Shown piece by piece: positions 7,617 through 13,414 of a stretch of 13,414 nucleotides of DNA (the first letter of the stretch is position 1; every line of letters begins with the position of its first letter). The notes under the pieces are model-generated. The model made no database searches. It was not told the origin of the DNA and saw nothing but the letters and a program-made list of their open reading frames with translations. The stretch is from Eudoraea sp. (GTDB lineage Bacteria; Bacteroidota; Bacteroidia; Flavobacteriales; Flavobacteriaceae), in NCBI GenBank assembly GCA_013042125.1, contig JABDQS010000217.1:1-13414 (forward strand), written 5' to 3'. The translations under genes were made by a program, and so were the position numbers.

Positions 7617-9553
7617 GGTTTTGCAAGCCAAAGAAGCTGAAAGGGTTGTACTTCCACCAAACCACTGCTTAGGGGCCATTTTTTATTGGTCAGAATATCG
7701 TGAAGGGCTCCCTCTTTAATATATCCCAATGATACAAGGACAGAAGAATCTATTATTTGTGGATGCTCATCAAAATTTGCGAGAATCAACACTCCATCTT
7801 TCTTTTTCCCTATGCGTTCATAAAGAAAAAGATGTGGGTTATGTGCATCGTGCAAGACCACATTATTGGTATCTGAAAACAGTTTTATTTTCTTTCGCAG
7901 GGAGATCATATGTTTAAGTCCATTGAAAATAATGGAGGCGGGTCTGTCTCCATCCTTTAATTGAGCAACAGTTTCCCATTGGTGTGACGGTCTGTTCACC
8001 CATCTGTTGTCGTTTTTTTTATGATCATCATTCAGATAGGAATAATCATTCAAGGTTGCAAGTTCATCACCGGCATAGATCAAAGGTATACCCCCAAAAG
8101 ATAAAATGATGCCGTGAAGCATAAGGATCTTTTTTATGGCTTTGTCAACAGCCTCCTTTTGTTGATTTTGCATTGCTTTCTCAAGGCCTAATAAAGAGGC
8201 GCAACTACCTGTGATACGTCCATCGCCGGTAGATGGATTATGCATGAATTTAAACCCTTTTGCCGGACTCCAATCTAATCCCTGGCAATAATAATCCAGT
8301 AAAAACATACGGTGAAGCCAGGGATTCCATCCGAGTTCTGAGATATACTGATCCTCTAATCCAAGGCCAATATCATCATGACAACGAACATAATTGATCC
8401 AGGTTGTTTCCTCTGGTTTCTCCGGACTGTTCCGAAGGGTCTTGTTTAGGAGCAAGGTTTTTTTGGTCGCTATGGAATTCCATAAGAGGGCCATGAGAGA
8501 AGCATTATAAGCCACTTCGCACTCATTACCTTTCCTGTTTCCTTCTCCAAAATACTTTATGATTTCTTTAGGTGCCACTATAGCCTCTGCAAGAAAGATA
8601 ACACCCGGGGCAATGGTTTGGAGACACATACGGAATAAAGTAATAAGCATATGGGCCTCCGGGAGGTTCTGTGAATTTGTGCCAATTTTTTTCCAGAGAA
8701 ACGCAAGGGCATCAAATCGCACTACATCCACACCGCTGTTCACCATGGCCACCAGGTTGGATAGCATCTCTAAGAATACCTTCGGGTTGGCATAGTTAAG
8801 ATCCCACTGATATGTATTAAAAACTGTCATTACCCAACGATCTATCTCTTTCCTGTACGTAAAATTTCCGGGTGAAGTAGCCGGGAATACTTCAGGTAAG
8901 GATGCTTCAAAAGCGTCGGGGATGGTCCTGTCCGGAAACATATAATAATAGCCCTGATATTTCTCGCTACCCTTTAAGGCTTTTTTGGCCCATGGATATT
9001 CATCCGAGGTATGGTTCACTACAAAATCGAGCATCAGATAAATGTCGTTCTTCCTTAATTTCGAAGTAAGCGCCAGCAGATCTTTCTTAGAGCCAAATTT
9101 GCGGTCAACAGCGGTATAACTGTTAACAGCATATCCGCCATCATTTTCCCCTTTAGGTCGGGTTGTGATCGGCATTAGGTGCAGAAAATTTATCCCCAAC
9201 TCCTTGAAATATGGGATCTTTTCTTCTATCCCTTTCAAATTCTTATTGAACAGATCTACGTATAGCTGCATCCCTACCATTTTCTCAGACTGATACCAGT
9301 TGCCTTTCTTGAGTAGTTGTAGATCGTGCATCTTTAATTCGTCCGATCTTGTTTGAAACAAAGAAGGAAGCAATTCCTGAAGTTCGTTAAAATAACGGTT
9401 GTATTTGGGATCACTGTAGAGTGTGTAAAACAATTCCTTGATTAGCGGAAGGTTTGCCGCAACACGAAGATCAAATAGTTTTTTAGAGCTAACTTTTTTG
9501 AGATCTTTCAGATCTTTTAAAGCAAGCTTCCTGTGAAGCGCTGTTTGATTCAT
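7613..9553 (-). CDS. GH13 amylosucrase-family glucansucrase / sucrose hydrolase
   Basis: This 646-residue enzyme is close to the 636 residues of Neisseria polysaccharea amylosucrase and has no signal peptide, so it acts in the cytoplasm. Helical N-terminal residues 1-85 precede the (beta/alpha)8 barrel. The catalytic residues are D281 (VVRFDALAF), E323 (FLAEAIV) and H392-D393 (VRCHDDIG). D138 (NDGGYAV) and R517 (DNRW) would form the salt bridge closing the sucrose pocket in this subfamily, and H181 lies in VVNHTSDE. Acceptor-site arginines R415 and R446 are kept, but the residue matching R226 of the Neisseria enzyme appears to be P220. The reaction is sucrose to an alpha-1,4-glucan (or glucose) plus fructose. 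The start overlaps the fructokinase stop (ATGA), so the released fructose has an immediate kinase. Sequence alone does not separate amylosucrase from sucrose hydrolase. Confidence 0.9.
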   Translation of the reverse strand: MNQTALHRKLALKDLKDLKKVSSKKLFDLRVAANLPLIKELFYTLYSDPKYNRYFNELQELLPSLFQTRSDELKMHDLQLLKKGNWYQSEKMVGMQLYVDLFNKNLKGIEEKIPYFKELGINFLHLMPITTRPKGENDGGYAVNSYTAVDRKFGSKKDLLALTSKLRKNDIYLMLDFVVNHTSDEYPWAKKALKGSEKYQGYYYMFPDRTIPDAFEASLPEVFPATSPGNFTYRKEIDRWVMTVFNTYQWDLNYANPKVFLEMLSNLVAMVNSGVDVVRFDALAFLWKKIGTNSQNLPEAHMLITLFRMCLQTIAPGVIFLAEAIVAPKEIIKYFGEGNRKGNECEVAYNASLMALLWNSIATKKTLLLNKTLRNSPEKPEETTWINYVRCHDDIGLGLEDQYISELGWNPWLHRMFLLDYYCQGLDWSPAKGFKFMHNPSTGDGRITGSCASLLGLEKAMQNQQKEAVDKAIKKILMLHGIILSFGGIPLIYAGDELATLNDYSYLNDDHKKNDNRWVNRPSHQWETVAQLKDGDRPASIIFNGLKHMISLRKKIKLFSDTNNVVLHDAHNPHLFLYERIGKKKDGVLILANFDEHPQIIDSSVLVSLGYIKEGALHDILTNKKWPLSSGLVEVQPFQLLWLAKP

Positions 9554-10506
9554 GTTGATGTGTACAATTGATATTTATCTGGCAAAGATTCAATAGCGCC
9601 ATACCCTGTAGTTGTTATTGCTCCAGCTTTATTGGCAATCACAACCATATCCATAAGTTTGGTATCGTCTTTTAGAATATGATCATGTGAGTCTAGTGTA
9701 CTGATCTGATGTAAAAGACATCCAATAAATGCATCCCCTGCTCCGGTGGTATCTACAGGTGTTACAGCAATACTTGGAATGGTCTGTTGGGTATTTTTCG
9801 TACTTACATAGGTGCCCTCCGAACCCAGGGTTACTGTAATGATTTGGGCTCCAATGTTGTGCAGTACCGCACATGCCTCGGTAAGAGAACTCTTTTTTGA
9901 TATCATTTGAGCCTCTTCCAGACTAAATTTACACAAATGAGATTTCTCGATATAGGGCATACATTTTTTAATAAAAACAGCTTCCTTGCCTTTCCATAGA
10001 TCTGCACGAAAGTTTGGATCGAAACTGATAAATGCATTTTCGGTGATCGCGTCGAACAGGTAATGGCTATAGGCTTTTTCCAAAGGCCCGCCCAAGAGGG
10101 CTGTAGCTGCGCCCAGGTGAACCATATGATCTTTAATAGCAACTTTAACGGTAGTGTCATAGGTCAGTTCCCTGTCTGCACCCCTTGAAAATACAAAATC
10201 GCGTTCCCCATTTTCAGCTAATGAAACAAAAGCCAGGGTGGTGAAGGTTTGAGATCTTTGCACAAGGGAAAGATCTACATCGAATTCATCCAGGGTGTTA
10301 AGTAAAAAAGTCCCAAATGGGTCGTTTCCCACACATCCTACAAAAGCGCTTTTTCCTCCTAATTTAGAAATAGCACAGGCAACATTTGCCGGAGCTCCCC
10401 CTGCCTTCTTTGTAAAAAGAGAGGCTTTTGAAAGATCGGCCCCCTGCTTTTCGGCGACAAAGTCGATCAATAATTCACCAATACAATAAATTCGTTTCGA
10501 TGGCAT
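9550..10506 (-). CDS. Fructokinase, PfkB-family sugar kinase
   Basis: This 318-residue ribokinase/PfkB kinase should convert fructose to fructose 6-phosphate. The N-terminal strand CIGELLIDFV (8-17) is followed by the substrate-site motif GGAPANVA (36-43) and GCVGNDPFG (57-65). The C-terminal PfkB signature DTTGAGDAFIG is at 252-262, with catalytic base D258 and the anion hole GAG. FDPNFRADLW (162-171) is typical of fructokinases. Length is normal. It is the first gene of a two-gene minus-strand operon with the amylosucrase-family gene, overlapped by 4 nt. The pairing supports fructose as substrate over other PfkB sugars. The ATG at the complement of 10504-10506 gives a compact N-terminus (MPSKRIYCIGE). 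Confidence 0.92.
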   Translation of the reverse strand: MPSKRIYCIGELLIDFVAEKQGADLSKASLFTKKAGGAPANVACAISKLGGKSAFVGCVGNDPFGTFLLNTLDEFDVDLSLVQRSQTFTTLAFVSLAENGERDFVFSRGADRELTYDTTVKVAIKDHMVHLGAATALLGGPLEKAYSHYLFDAITENAFISFDPNFRADLWKGKEAVFIKKCMPYIEKSHLCKFSLEEAQMISKKSSLTEACAVLHNIGAQIITVTLGSEGTYVSTKNTQQTIPSIAVTPVDTTGAGDAFIGCLLHQISTLDSHDHILKDDTKLMDMVVIANKAGAITTTGYGAIESLPDKYQLYTST

Positions 10507-10533
10507 AGGATGGCCTTAGTGTTTTTAGCGGAA

Positions 10534-10559
10534 CAAAATACCAGAATATTAAAGTGCAA
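10534..10559 (-). promoter_or_regulatory. Candidate promoter of the fructokinase-amylosucrase operon
   Basis: On the minus strand, TTG (complement of 10557-10559) is followed after 16 nt by TATTTTG (complement of 10534-10540). This resembles the Bacteroidota -33 TTG / -7 TAnnTTTG pair. It lies 27 nt upstream of the fructokinase ATG in the 155-nt divergent gap. No sugar-regulator operator palindrome was evident beside it. Confidence 0.35.
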
Positions 10560-10661
10560 TATAAACCATGTCATTAAGAATTAATAGGAATAGGATAAGA
10601 ATGGCTTTATTTTTTAGGTACACCATGGTGAGTTCCTGCAATAAATTACGATTTTTGCAGC

Positions 10662-11387
10662 ATGAGAACACTGGTCATCGGAGACATACATTCAGGACTG
10701 AAAGCCTTACAACAGGTATTGAAAAGAGCAGATGCACAGCAAAGCGATCTGCTTGTTTTTTTGGGAGATTATGTGGACGGATGGAGTGATGCTGCTGAGA
10801 CCGTAACCTTTCTTATGGATTTACAACAAAAGCACAAATGTATCTTTCTGAGAGGCAATCATGATGATCTGTGTTTTCACTGGTTAGAGACCGGAGAGGA
10901 TAATCCACTGTGGTTAATGAATGGGGGACAGGCAACCATAGATTCTTATGAAAAGGCCGGGAAAGATATAAAGAAAGCCCATTTGCCATTTTACGAGGGA
11001 CTTCGGAATTATTATCTGGACAAAGAGCAAAGACTTTTTTTGCATGCCGGATTTACGAATCTTAAGGGGGTAGATTTCGAATATTTCTCCAAGACTTTTT
11101 ACTGGGATCGCACCCTCTGGGAATTGGCACTTTCCTTAGACCCGAAATTAACCAGGGAAAGCCTGTATTATCCAAAACGACTTGCCCATTACAAAGAGAT
11201 CTATATTGGCCATACTCCTTTAAACAAAATAGGCAAGACCGAACCTTACCGGGCAGCCAATGTTTGGAACATTGATACCGCAGCGGCTTATAAGGGCCCC
11301 TTATCAATCCTCAACGTAGACACTAAAGAATTTTGGCAAAGTGATCCTGTGTGTTCGTTTTATCCCGGAGAGCAGGGTAGAAACTAA
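10662..11387 (+). CDS. PPP-family metallophosphatase (serine/threonine phosphatase-like)
   Basis: This is a 241-residue calcineurin-like phosphoesterase with the full metal-ligand set in order: GDIHS at 7-11 (D8, H10), GDYVDGWSD at 35-43 (D36, D39), GNHDD at 65-69 (N66, H67), H128 in LFLHAGF and H184 in YIGHTP. It should hold a dinuclear metal centre and cleave phosphoesters, acting on a phosphoprotein or a small phospho-metabolite such as a diadenosine polyphosphate. The canonical GDxVDRG arginine is replaced by glycine, so a nucleotide or other substrate is as likely as phosphoprotein. The enzyme is cytoplasmic. It is transcribed alone, divergent from the fructokinase gene. A TTTTTGCAGC stretch sits directly before the ATG, and the N-terminus MRTLVIGDIH fits the family's first strand, which fixes the start. 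Confidence 0.9.
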   Translation: MRTLVIGDIHSGLKALQQVLKRADAQQSDLLVFLGDYVDGWSDAAETVTFLMDLQQKHKCIFLRGNHDDLCFHWLETGEDNPLWLMNGGQATIDSYEKAGKDIKKAHLPFYEGLRNYYLDKEQRLFLHAGFTNLKGVDFEYFSKTFYWDRTLWELALSLDPKLTRESLYYPKRLAHYKEIYIGHTPLNKIGKTEPYRAANVWNIDTAAAYKGPLSILNVDTKEFWQSDPVCSFYPGEQGRN

Positions 11388-11429
11388 ATTTTGGTAATCT
11401 TTTAATAGAATTTCCTTTAATTATTTTCG

Positions 11430-11436
11430 TACTTTG
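11430..11436 (+). promoter_or_regulatory. Candidate -7 box for the acyl-ACP desaturase gene
   Basis: TACTTTG lies 9 nt before the desaturase ATG, within an AT-rich leader, and resembles TAnnTTTG with one base missing. No good -33 TTG stands at the expected distance, so only the -7 part is proposed. It would give a very short leader, as often seen in flavobacteria. Confidence 0.3.
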
Positions 11437-11445
11437 TAGGGTAAC

Positions 11446-12444
11446 ATGGAACAAATGAAGAATATACGATTAGAAGTAATGGATGCCATTGAGCCAAAGG
11501 TATCCGGGTTTATGGATGATTTCCTAATCCCTGCAGATAAGATTTGGCAACCCTCAGATTTTCTACCCGATTCTCAATCAGATGGCTTCTTTGATCATGT
11601 TGAACAAATCAGGGAAGAGGCCAAGGAATTAGGATATGATTTTTGGGTAACCCTGGTTGCCGATACCATTACAGAGGAGGCTTTACCAACCTATGAATCG
11701 TGGCTAATGGATGTTGAGGGGATCAATCAGCACGCAAAGGAGAACAATGGCTGGTCCAGATGGGTAAGAGCCTGGACAGCAGAAGAGAACAGACATGGAG
11801 ATGTTTTAAATAAATACTTGTATCTGTCTGGCCGGGTTAATATGAAGCAGGTAGAGATCTCAACACAGCATTTGATCACCGATGGATTTGATATTGGTAC
11901 CGACAGGGATCCATACAAGAATTTTATATATACTACTTTTCAGGAATTGGCTACTAACATCTCGCATAAAAGAGTAGGCCAAATGGCCAAGAAAAAAGGG
12001 AACACTCTTTTAGGCAAGATGTGCTCTATCATTGCAGGAGATGAAATGCGTCATCACCTGGCATACCGGGAATTTGTAAAGACCATTCTGGGTCATGACC
12101 CTAACGGAATGATCCTGGCCTTCGCAGATATGATGAAGTTCAAGATTATTATGCCGGCACATTTCTTACGAGAATCTGGCGGTACCATAGGGGCTGCCTT
12201 TGAGAATTTTTCTAATTGTGCCCAACGCCTAGGGGTTTACACTTCCCAGGATTATATTGATATCTTGCAAAAATTAAATGCATACTGGGATCTTGGAACA
12301 CTCAGAGGTTTAAGTTCAGAGGCCGAAAAAGCCAGAGATTATCTTATGAAACTTCCGGAGAGACTGATACGTATCTCAGAACGCATGAAATTTCCCGAAG
12401 ATCAGTATCGTTTTAGCTGGGTACAGGCTAATGGTATGATATAA
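11446..12444 (+). CDS. Soluble acyl-ACP desaturase (stearoyl-ACP Delta9-type, diiron)
   Basis: This is a 332-residue non-membrane desaturase of the plant stearoyl-ACP desaturase family. All diiron ligands are visible: E77 (TEEALPTY), E114 and H117 (AEENRHGD), E167 (YTTFQELAT), and E200 and H203 (AGDEMRHH). Other matches to the plant enzyme include RAWTAEENRHGD, NKYLYLSGRV, LAFADMM, MPAH and AQRLGVYT. It would introduce a cis double bond into an acyl-ACP using O2 and reduced ferredoxin, adjusting membrane fluidity. Double-bond position and chain length are not predictable here. The first ATG is used; a second in-frame ATG at codon 4 is also possible. It appears to be a single-gene unit, and it converges on the HhH gene. 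Confidence 0.95.
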   Translation: MEQMKNIRLEVMDAIEPKVSGFMDDFLIPADKIWQPSDFLPDSQSDGFFDHVEQIREEAKELGYDFWVTLVADTITEEALPTYESWLMDVEGINQHAKENNGWSRWVRAWTAEENRHGDVLNKYLYLSGRVNMKQVEISTQHLITDGFDIGTDRDPYKNFIYTTFQELATNISHKRVGQMAKKKGNTLLGKMCSIIAGDEMRHHLAYREFVKTILGHDPNGMILAFADMMKFKIIMPAHFLRESGGTIGAAFENFSNCAQRLGVYTSQDYIDILQKLNAYWDLGTLRGLSSEAEKARDYLMKLPERLIRISERMKFPEDQYRFSWVQANGMI

Positions 12445-12468
12445 AAAAACCCGCCTTTTTACAGCGGG
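12443..12468 (-). terminator. Intrinsic terminator of the HhH protein gene
   Basis: Read on the minus strand: CCCGC (complement of 12464-12468), a 9-nt loop, GCGGG (complement of 12450-12454), then seven T (complement of 12443-12449). This is a G+C-rich 5-bp stem followed by a U tract, placed 8 nt after the TAG of the minus-strand gene. It overlaps the stop codon of the convergent desaturase gene. On the plus strand the hairpin lacks a U tract, so it would serve the desaturase poorly. Confidence 0.75.
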
Positions 12469-12476
12469 GGTATTCT

Positions 12477-13001
12477 CTATAATTTTCCATGTTTATGTTT
12501 ATCCTGCCATTTGGCAAGGTCTTTCCATTTTCCTTCAGCAGCCATCTTTGCTTGCATAGGCCATGAAGCGGGGTCGTGAACTTTATACCGATCGCCTCCA
12601 GAATCCAAAACTTCCTGGCATTTAGCAACGGAGGTCTCTGAAAGGGCCTGCCATGTATTAATTTCAAAATTATGAAACAGGCTTCTGATCTTAGGACCTA
12701 TGCCTTCTACAAGTGAGAGATCATTGAATTTTACAGATTTACCGAGTGCTTTTTTGGCCGCCTGGGCATCGAACTGATGCGCAGTATCATTGTTCAAGGC
12801 AGAACCTGCTGCTAGTTTTTGCTCACATTTGGCAAGATCGGCCTTCGCCTTTTCATTTTGCTGTTCTAGGGATTTAATTTCAGATTTAAAATCAACAGTT
12901 GGGTTAGACCCTCTGCCAATCAGGTATCCAAAAAATCCACAAACGAGCCCAACGGCCAGAGGAATGAGCCAGCACCAGATATTCATATATTCTAGATCCA
13001 T
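12477..13001 (-). CDS. Membrane-anchored protein with coiled coil and C-terminal helix-hairpin-helix-like domain
   Basis: This is a 174-residue protein. A single N-terminal membrane helix (about 9-28, rich in aromatic and small residues, ending in a GYLIGRG motif) is followed by a heptad-like charged stretch (38-63, probable coiled coil). After a linker, residues about 92-165 form a compact domain with the HhH element DLSLVEGIGPKI (94-105) and the later segments RYKVHDPASWPMQA and EGKWKDLAKWQD. This C-terminal domain recurs in many bacterial proteins carrying vague 'ribosomal L21-like' or DUF4332-type labels. HhH elements often bind DNA, but the function here is unknown. It lies 72 nt downstream of the 30-residue membrane peptide gene on the same strand and is closed by a strong terminator. 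A second in-frame Met at codon 6 is an alternative start. Confidence 0.8.
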   Translation of the reverse strand: MDLEYMNIWCWLIPLAVGLVCGFFGYLIGRGSNPTVDFKSEIKSLEQQNEKAKADLAKCEQKLAAGSALNNDTAHQFDAQAAKKALGKSVKFNDLSLVEGIGPKIRSLFHNFEINTWQALSETSVAKCQEVLDSGGDRYKVHDPASWPMQAKMAAEGKWKDLAKWQDKHKHGKL

Positions 13002-13073
13002 AAGAAATGTATTTTATTGTTTGTTAAACCGCAACAAGTGGGCGGGAAAAGTGTGTATCCTCAGGCATTGTGC

Positions 13074-13166
13074 TTACGCACATTGACCGCAGTACATTGC
13101 AAAAAAATAGGTGCCTGCAAGGAGTGCTAATAGAAATCCTATGATGTTCGTCGTTTTTTTGGACAT
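13074..13166 (-). CDS. Small membrane peptide, 30 residues (possible N-terminal remnant)
   Basis: An ATG at the complement of 13164-13166 opens a 30-codon frame ending in TAA at 13074-13076. The peptide begins MSKKTTNIIGFLLALLAGTY, a lysine-rich tip followed by one membrane helix (about 8-24), and ends YCGQCA with a CxxC pair. The positive-inside start, continuous helix and promoter-like sequence upstream argue for a real coding sequence. From memory, similar N-termini occur on flavobacterial OmpA-family envelope proteins, so it could be a truncated remnant; I could not verify this. It is on the same strand as the HhH membrane protein and 72 nt before it, so they are probably co-transcribed. 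Confidence 0.55.
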   Translation of the reverse strand: MSKKTTNIIGFLLALLAGTYFFAMYCGQCA

Positions 13167-13194
13167 AGAGATAATGATTAGATGTATTTTCCTA

Positions 13195-13220
13195 CAAGAT
13201 ATTAAAAATTAAAATAACAA
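13195..13220 (-). promoter_or_regulatory. Candidate promoter upstream of the small membrane peptide
   Basis: On the minus strand, TTG (complement of 13218-13220) is followed after 16 nt by TATCTTG (complement of 13195-13201), close to the Bacteroidota TTG / TAnnTTTG pattern. The spacing equals that of the candidate before the fructokinase gene. It lies 28 nt before the peptide's ATG. Confidence 0.35.
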
Positions 13221-13224
13221 TAAC

Positions 13225-13244
13225 AGAGGTGTTCTTGAACCTCT
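13225..13244. terminator. Inverted repeat, possible weak terminator after the right-edge gene
   Basis: AGAGGT (13225-13230) and ACCTCT (13239-13244) form a 6-bp stem with an 8-nt loop, which could alternatively fold as GTTC/GAAC. On the minus strand it lies 41 nt after the stop of the right-edge gene and is followed by a T-rich but interrupted tract. It could instead be a regulator site, because it sits just upstream of the proposed promoter. Confidence 0.35.
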
Positions 13245-13285
13245 TTATAACTCTTATTTTAGCTAAAGATATTCAAAAGAGAACA

Positions 13286-13414
13286 TTAAAGATCAAATTT
13301 TATTCCTTGGGCGAGCGGTAGTTCAGTAGTGTAATTTATGGTATTGGTTTGCCTTCTCATATACACTTTCCAGGCATCAGATCCTGATTCCCGACCTCCT
13401 CCTGTTTCCTTTTC
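13286..13414 (-). CDS. C-terminal fragment of an unidentified protein (runs off the right edge)
   Basis: One minus-strand frame stays open from the window edge to a TAA at 13286-13288, giving 42 residues. The fragment is hydrophilic. It has a glycine/serine-rich start ([14 protein letters not shown]), then [13 protein letters not shown], and ends [11 protein letters not shown]. The codon composition looks like its neighbours, and no start codon lies within view. I do not recognise the family. The last residues alternate polar and hydrophobic in a way compatible with a terminal beta strand, but that is weak evidence. It is in the same direction as the small membrane peptide gene, 119 nt away. 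Confidence 0.5.
   Translation of the reverse strand, partial: EKETGGGRESGSDAWKVYMRRQTNTINYTTELPLAQGIKFDL

Noticed and set aside
10568..10789. A 73-codon plus-strand frame ahead of and overlapping the phosphatase gene
   Set aside because: It overlaps the phosphatase coding start in another frame and its product has no domain character. The phosphatase frame carries the conserved GDIHS motif right after its ATG.
12443..12468. Use of the hairpin as a strong bidirectional terminator
   Set aside because: Only the minus-strand reading has a run of T after the stem. The plus-strand reading is followed by GGTATTCTC, so a strong plus-strand role is not supported.
13309..13340. A GGTAGTTCAGTAG stretch resembling a tRNA D-arm
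   Set aside because: No acceptor-stem pairing, anticodon arm or GGTTCGA-type T-arm follows at the right distance, and the segment lies inside the open frame of the right-edge gene on the other strand.
1..13414. Mobile element, prophage, CRISPR or genomic-island signature
   Set aside because: No transposase, integrase, regularly spaced repeats or terminal inverted repeats were seen. All recognisable genes are of ordinary chromosomal type with similar base composition.

Overview
The window looks like chromosomal DNA of a member of the Bacteroidota, most likely a marine-type Flavobacteriia species. The evidence is a Bacteroides-aerotolerance (Bat) type operon in the usual Bacteroidota order, AT-rich leaders with little Shine-Dalgarno signal, TAnnTTTG-like promoter boxes close to start codons, and protein sequences of flavobacterial character. 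It is dense with genes. No intergenic stretch exceeds about 160 bases, and I see no rRNA, tRNA, CRISPR array, insertion sequence, prophage or integration signature.

Layout. (1) Positions 1-4673, minus strand, hold five co-directional genes read from right to left: a MoxR AAA+ ATPase, a DUF58 protein, a 551-residue two-membrane-segment protein with a BatD-like N-terminus, a BatA VWA protein, and the first 24 codons of a second VWA protein (BatB). This is the front half of a Bat operon, an envelope-associated chaperone/metal-binding VWA system. (2) Positions 4830-7616, plus strand, form a probable three-gene operon: an aldo/keto reductase (YdhF-like), a short-chain dehydrogenase (YdfG-like) and an AlbA_2/Schlafen-type protein whose start overlaps the dehydrogenase stop. 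(3) Positions 7613-10506, minus strand, form a two-gene sucrose module: a PfkB-family fructokinase and, overlapping it by 4 nt, a GH13 amylosucrase-family enzyme. The enzyme would split cytoplasmic sucrose and release fructose for the kinase. (4) Two single plus-strand genes follow: a PPP-type metallophosphatase (10662-11387) and a soluble acyl-ACP desaturase (11446-12444). (5) The right end, minus strand, has the tail of an unidentified gene, a 30-residue membrane peptide gene that is easy to miss, and a membrane-anchored coiled-coil/HhH protein, which is followed by a good intrinsic terminator.

Nothing here is clearly a new system. The items most worth a second look are the composite 551-residue Bat protein, the sucrose module (including a proline at a key amylosucrase acceptor-site position), the translationally coupled AlbA_2 gene, and the 30-residue membrane peptide that may be a remnant of a larger envelope protein.
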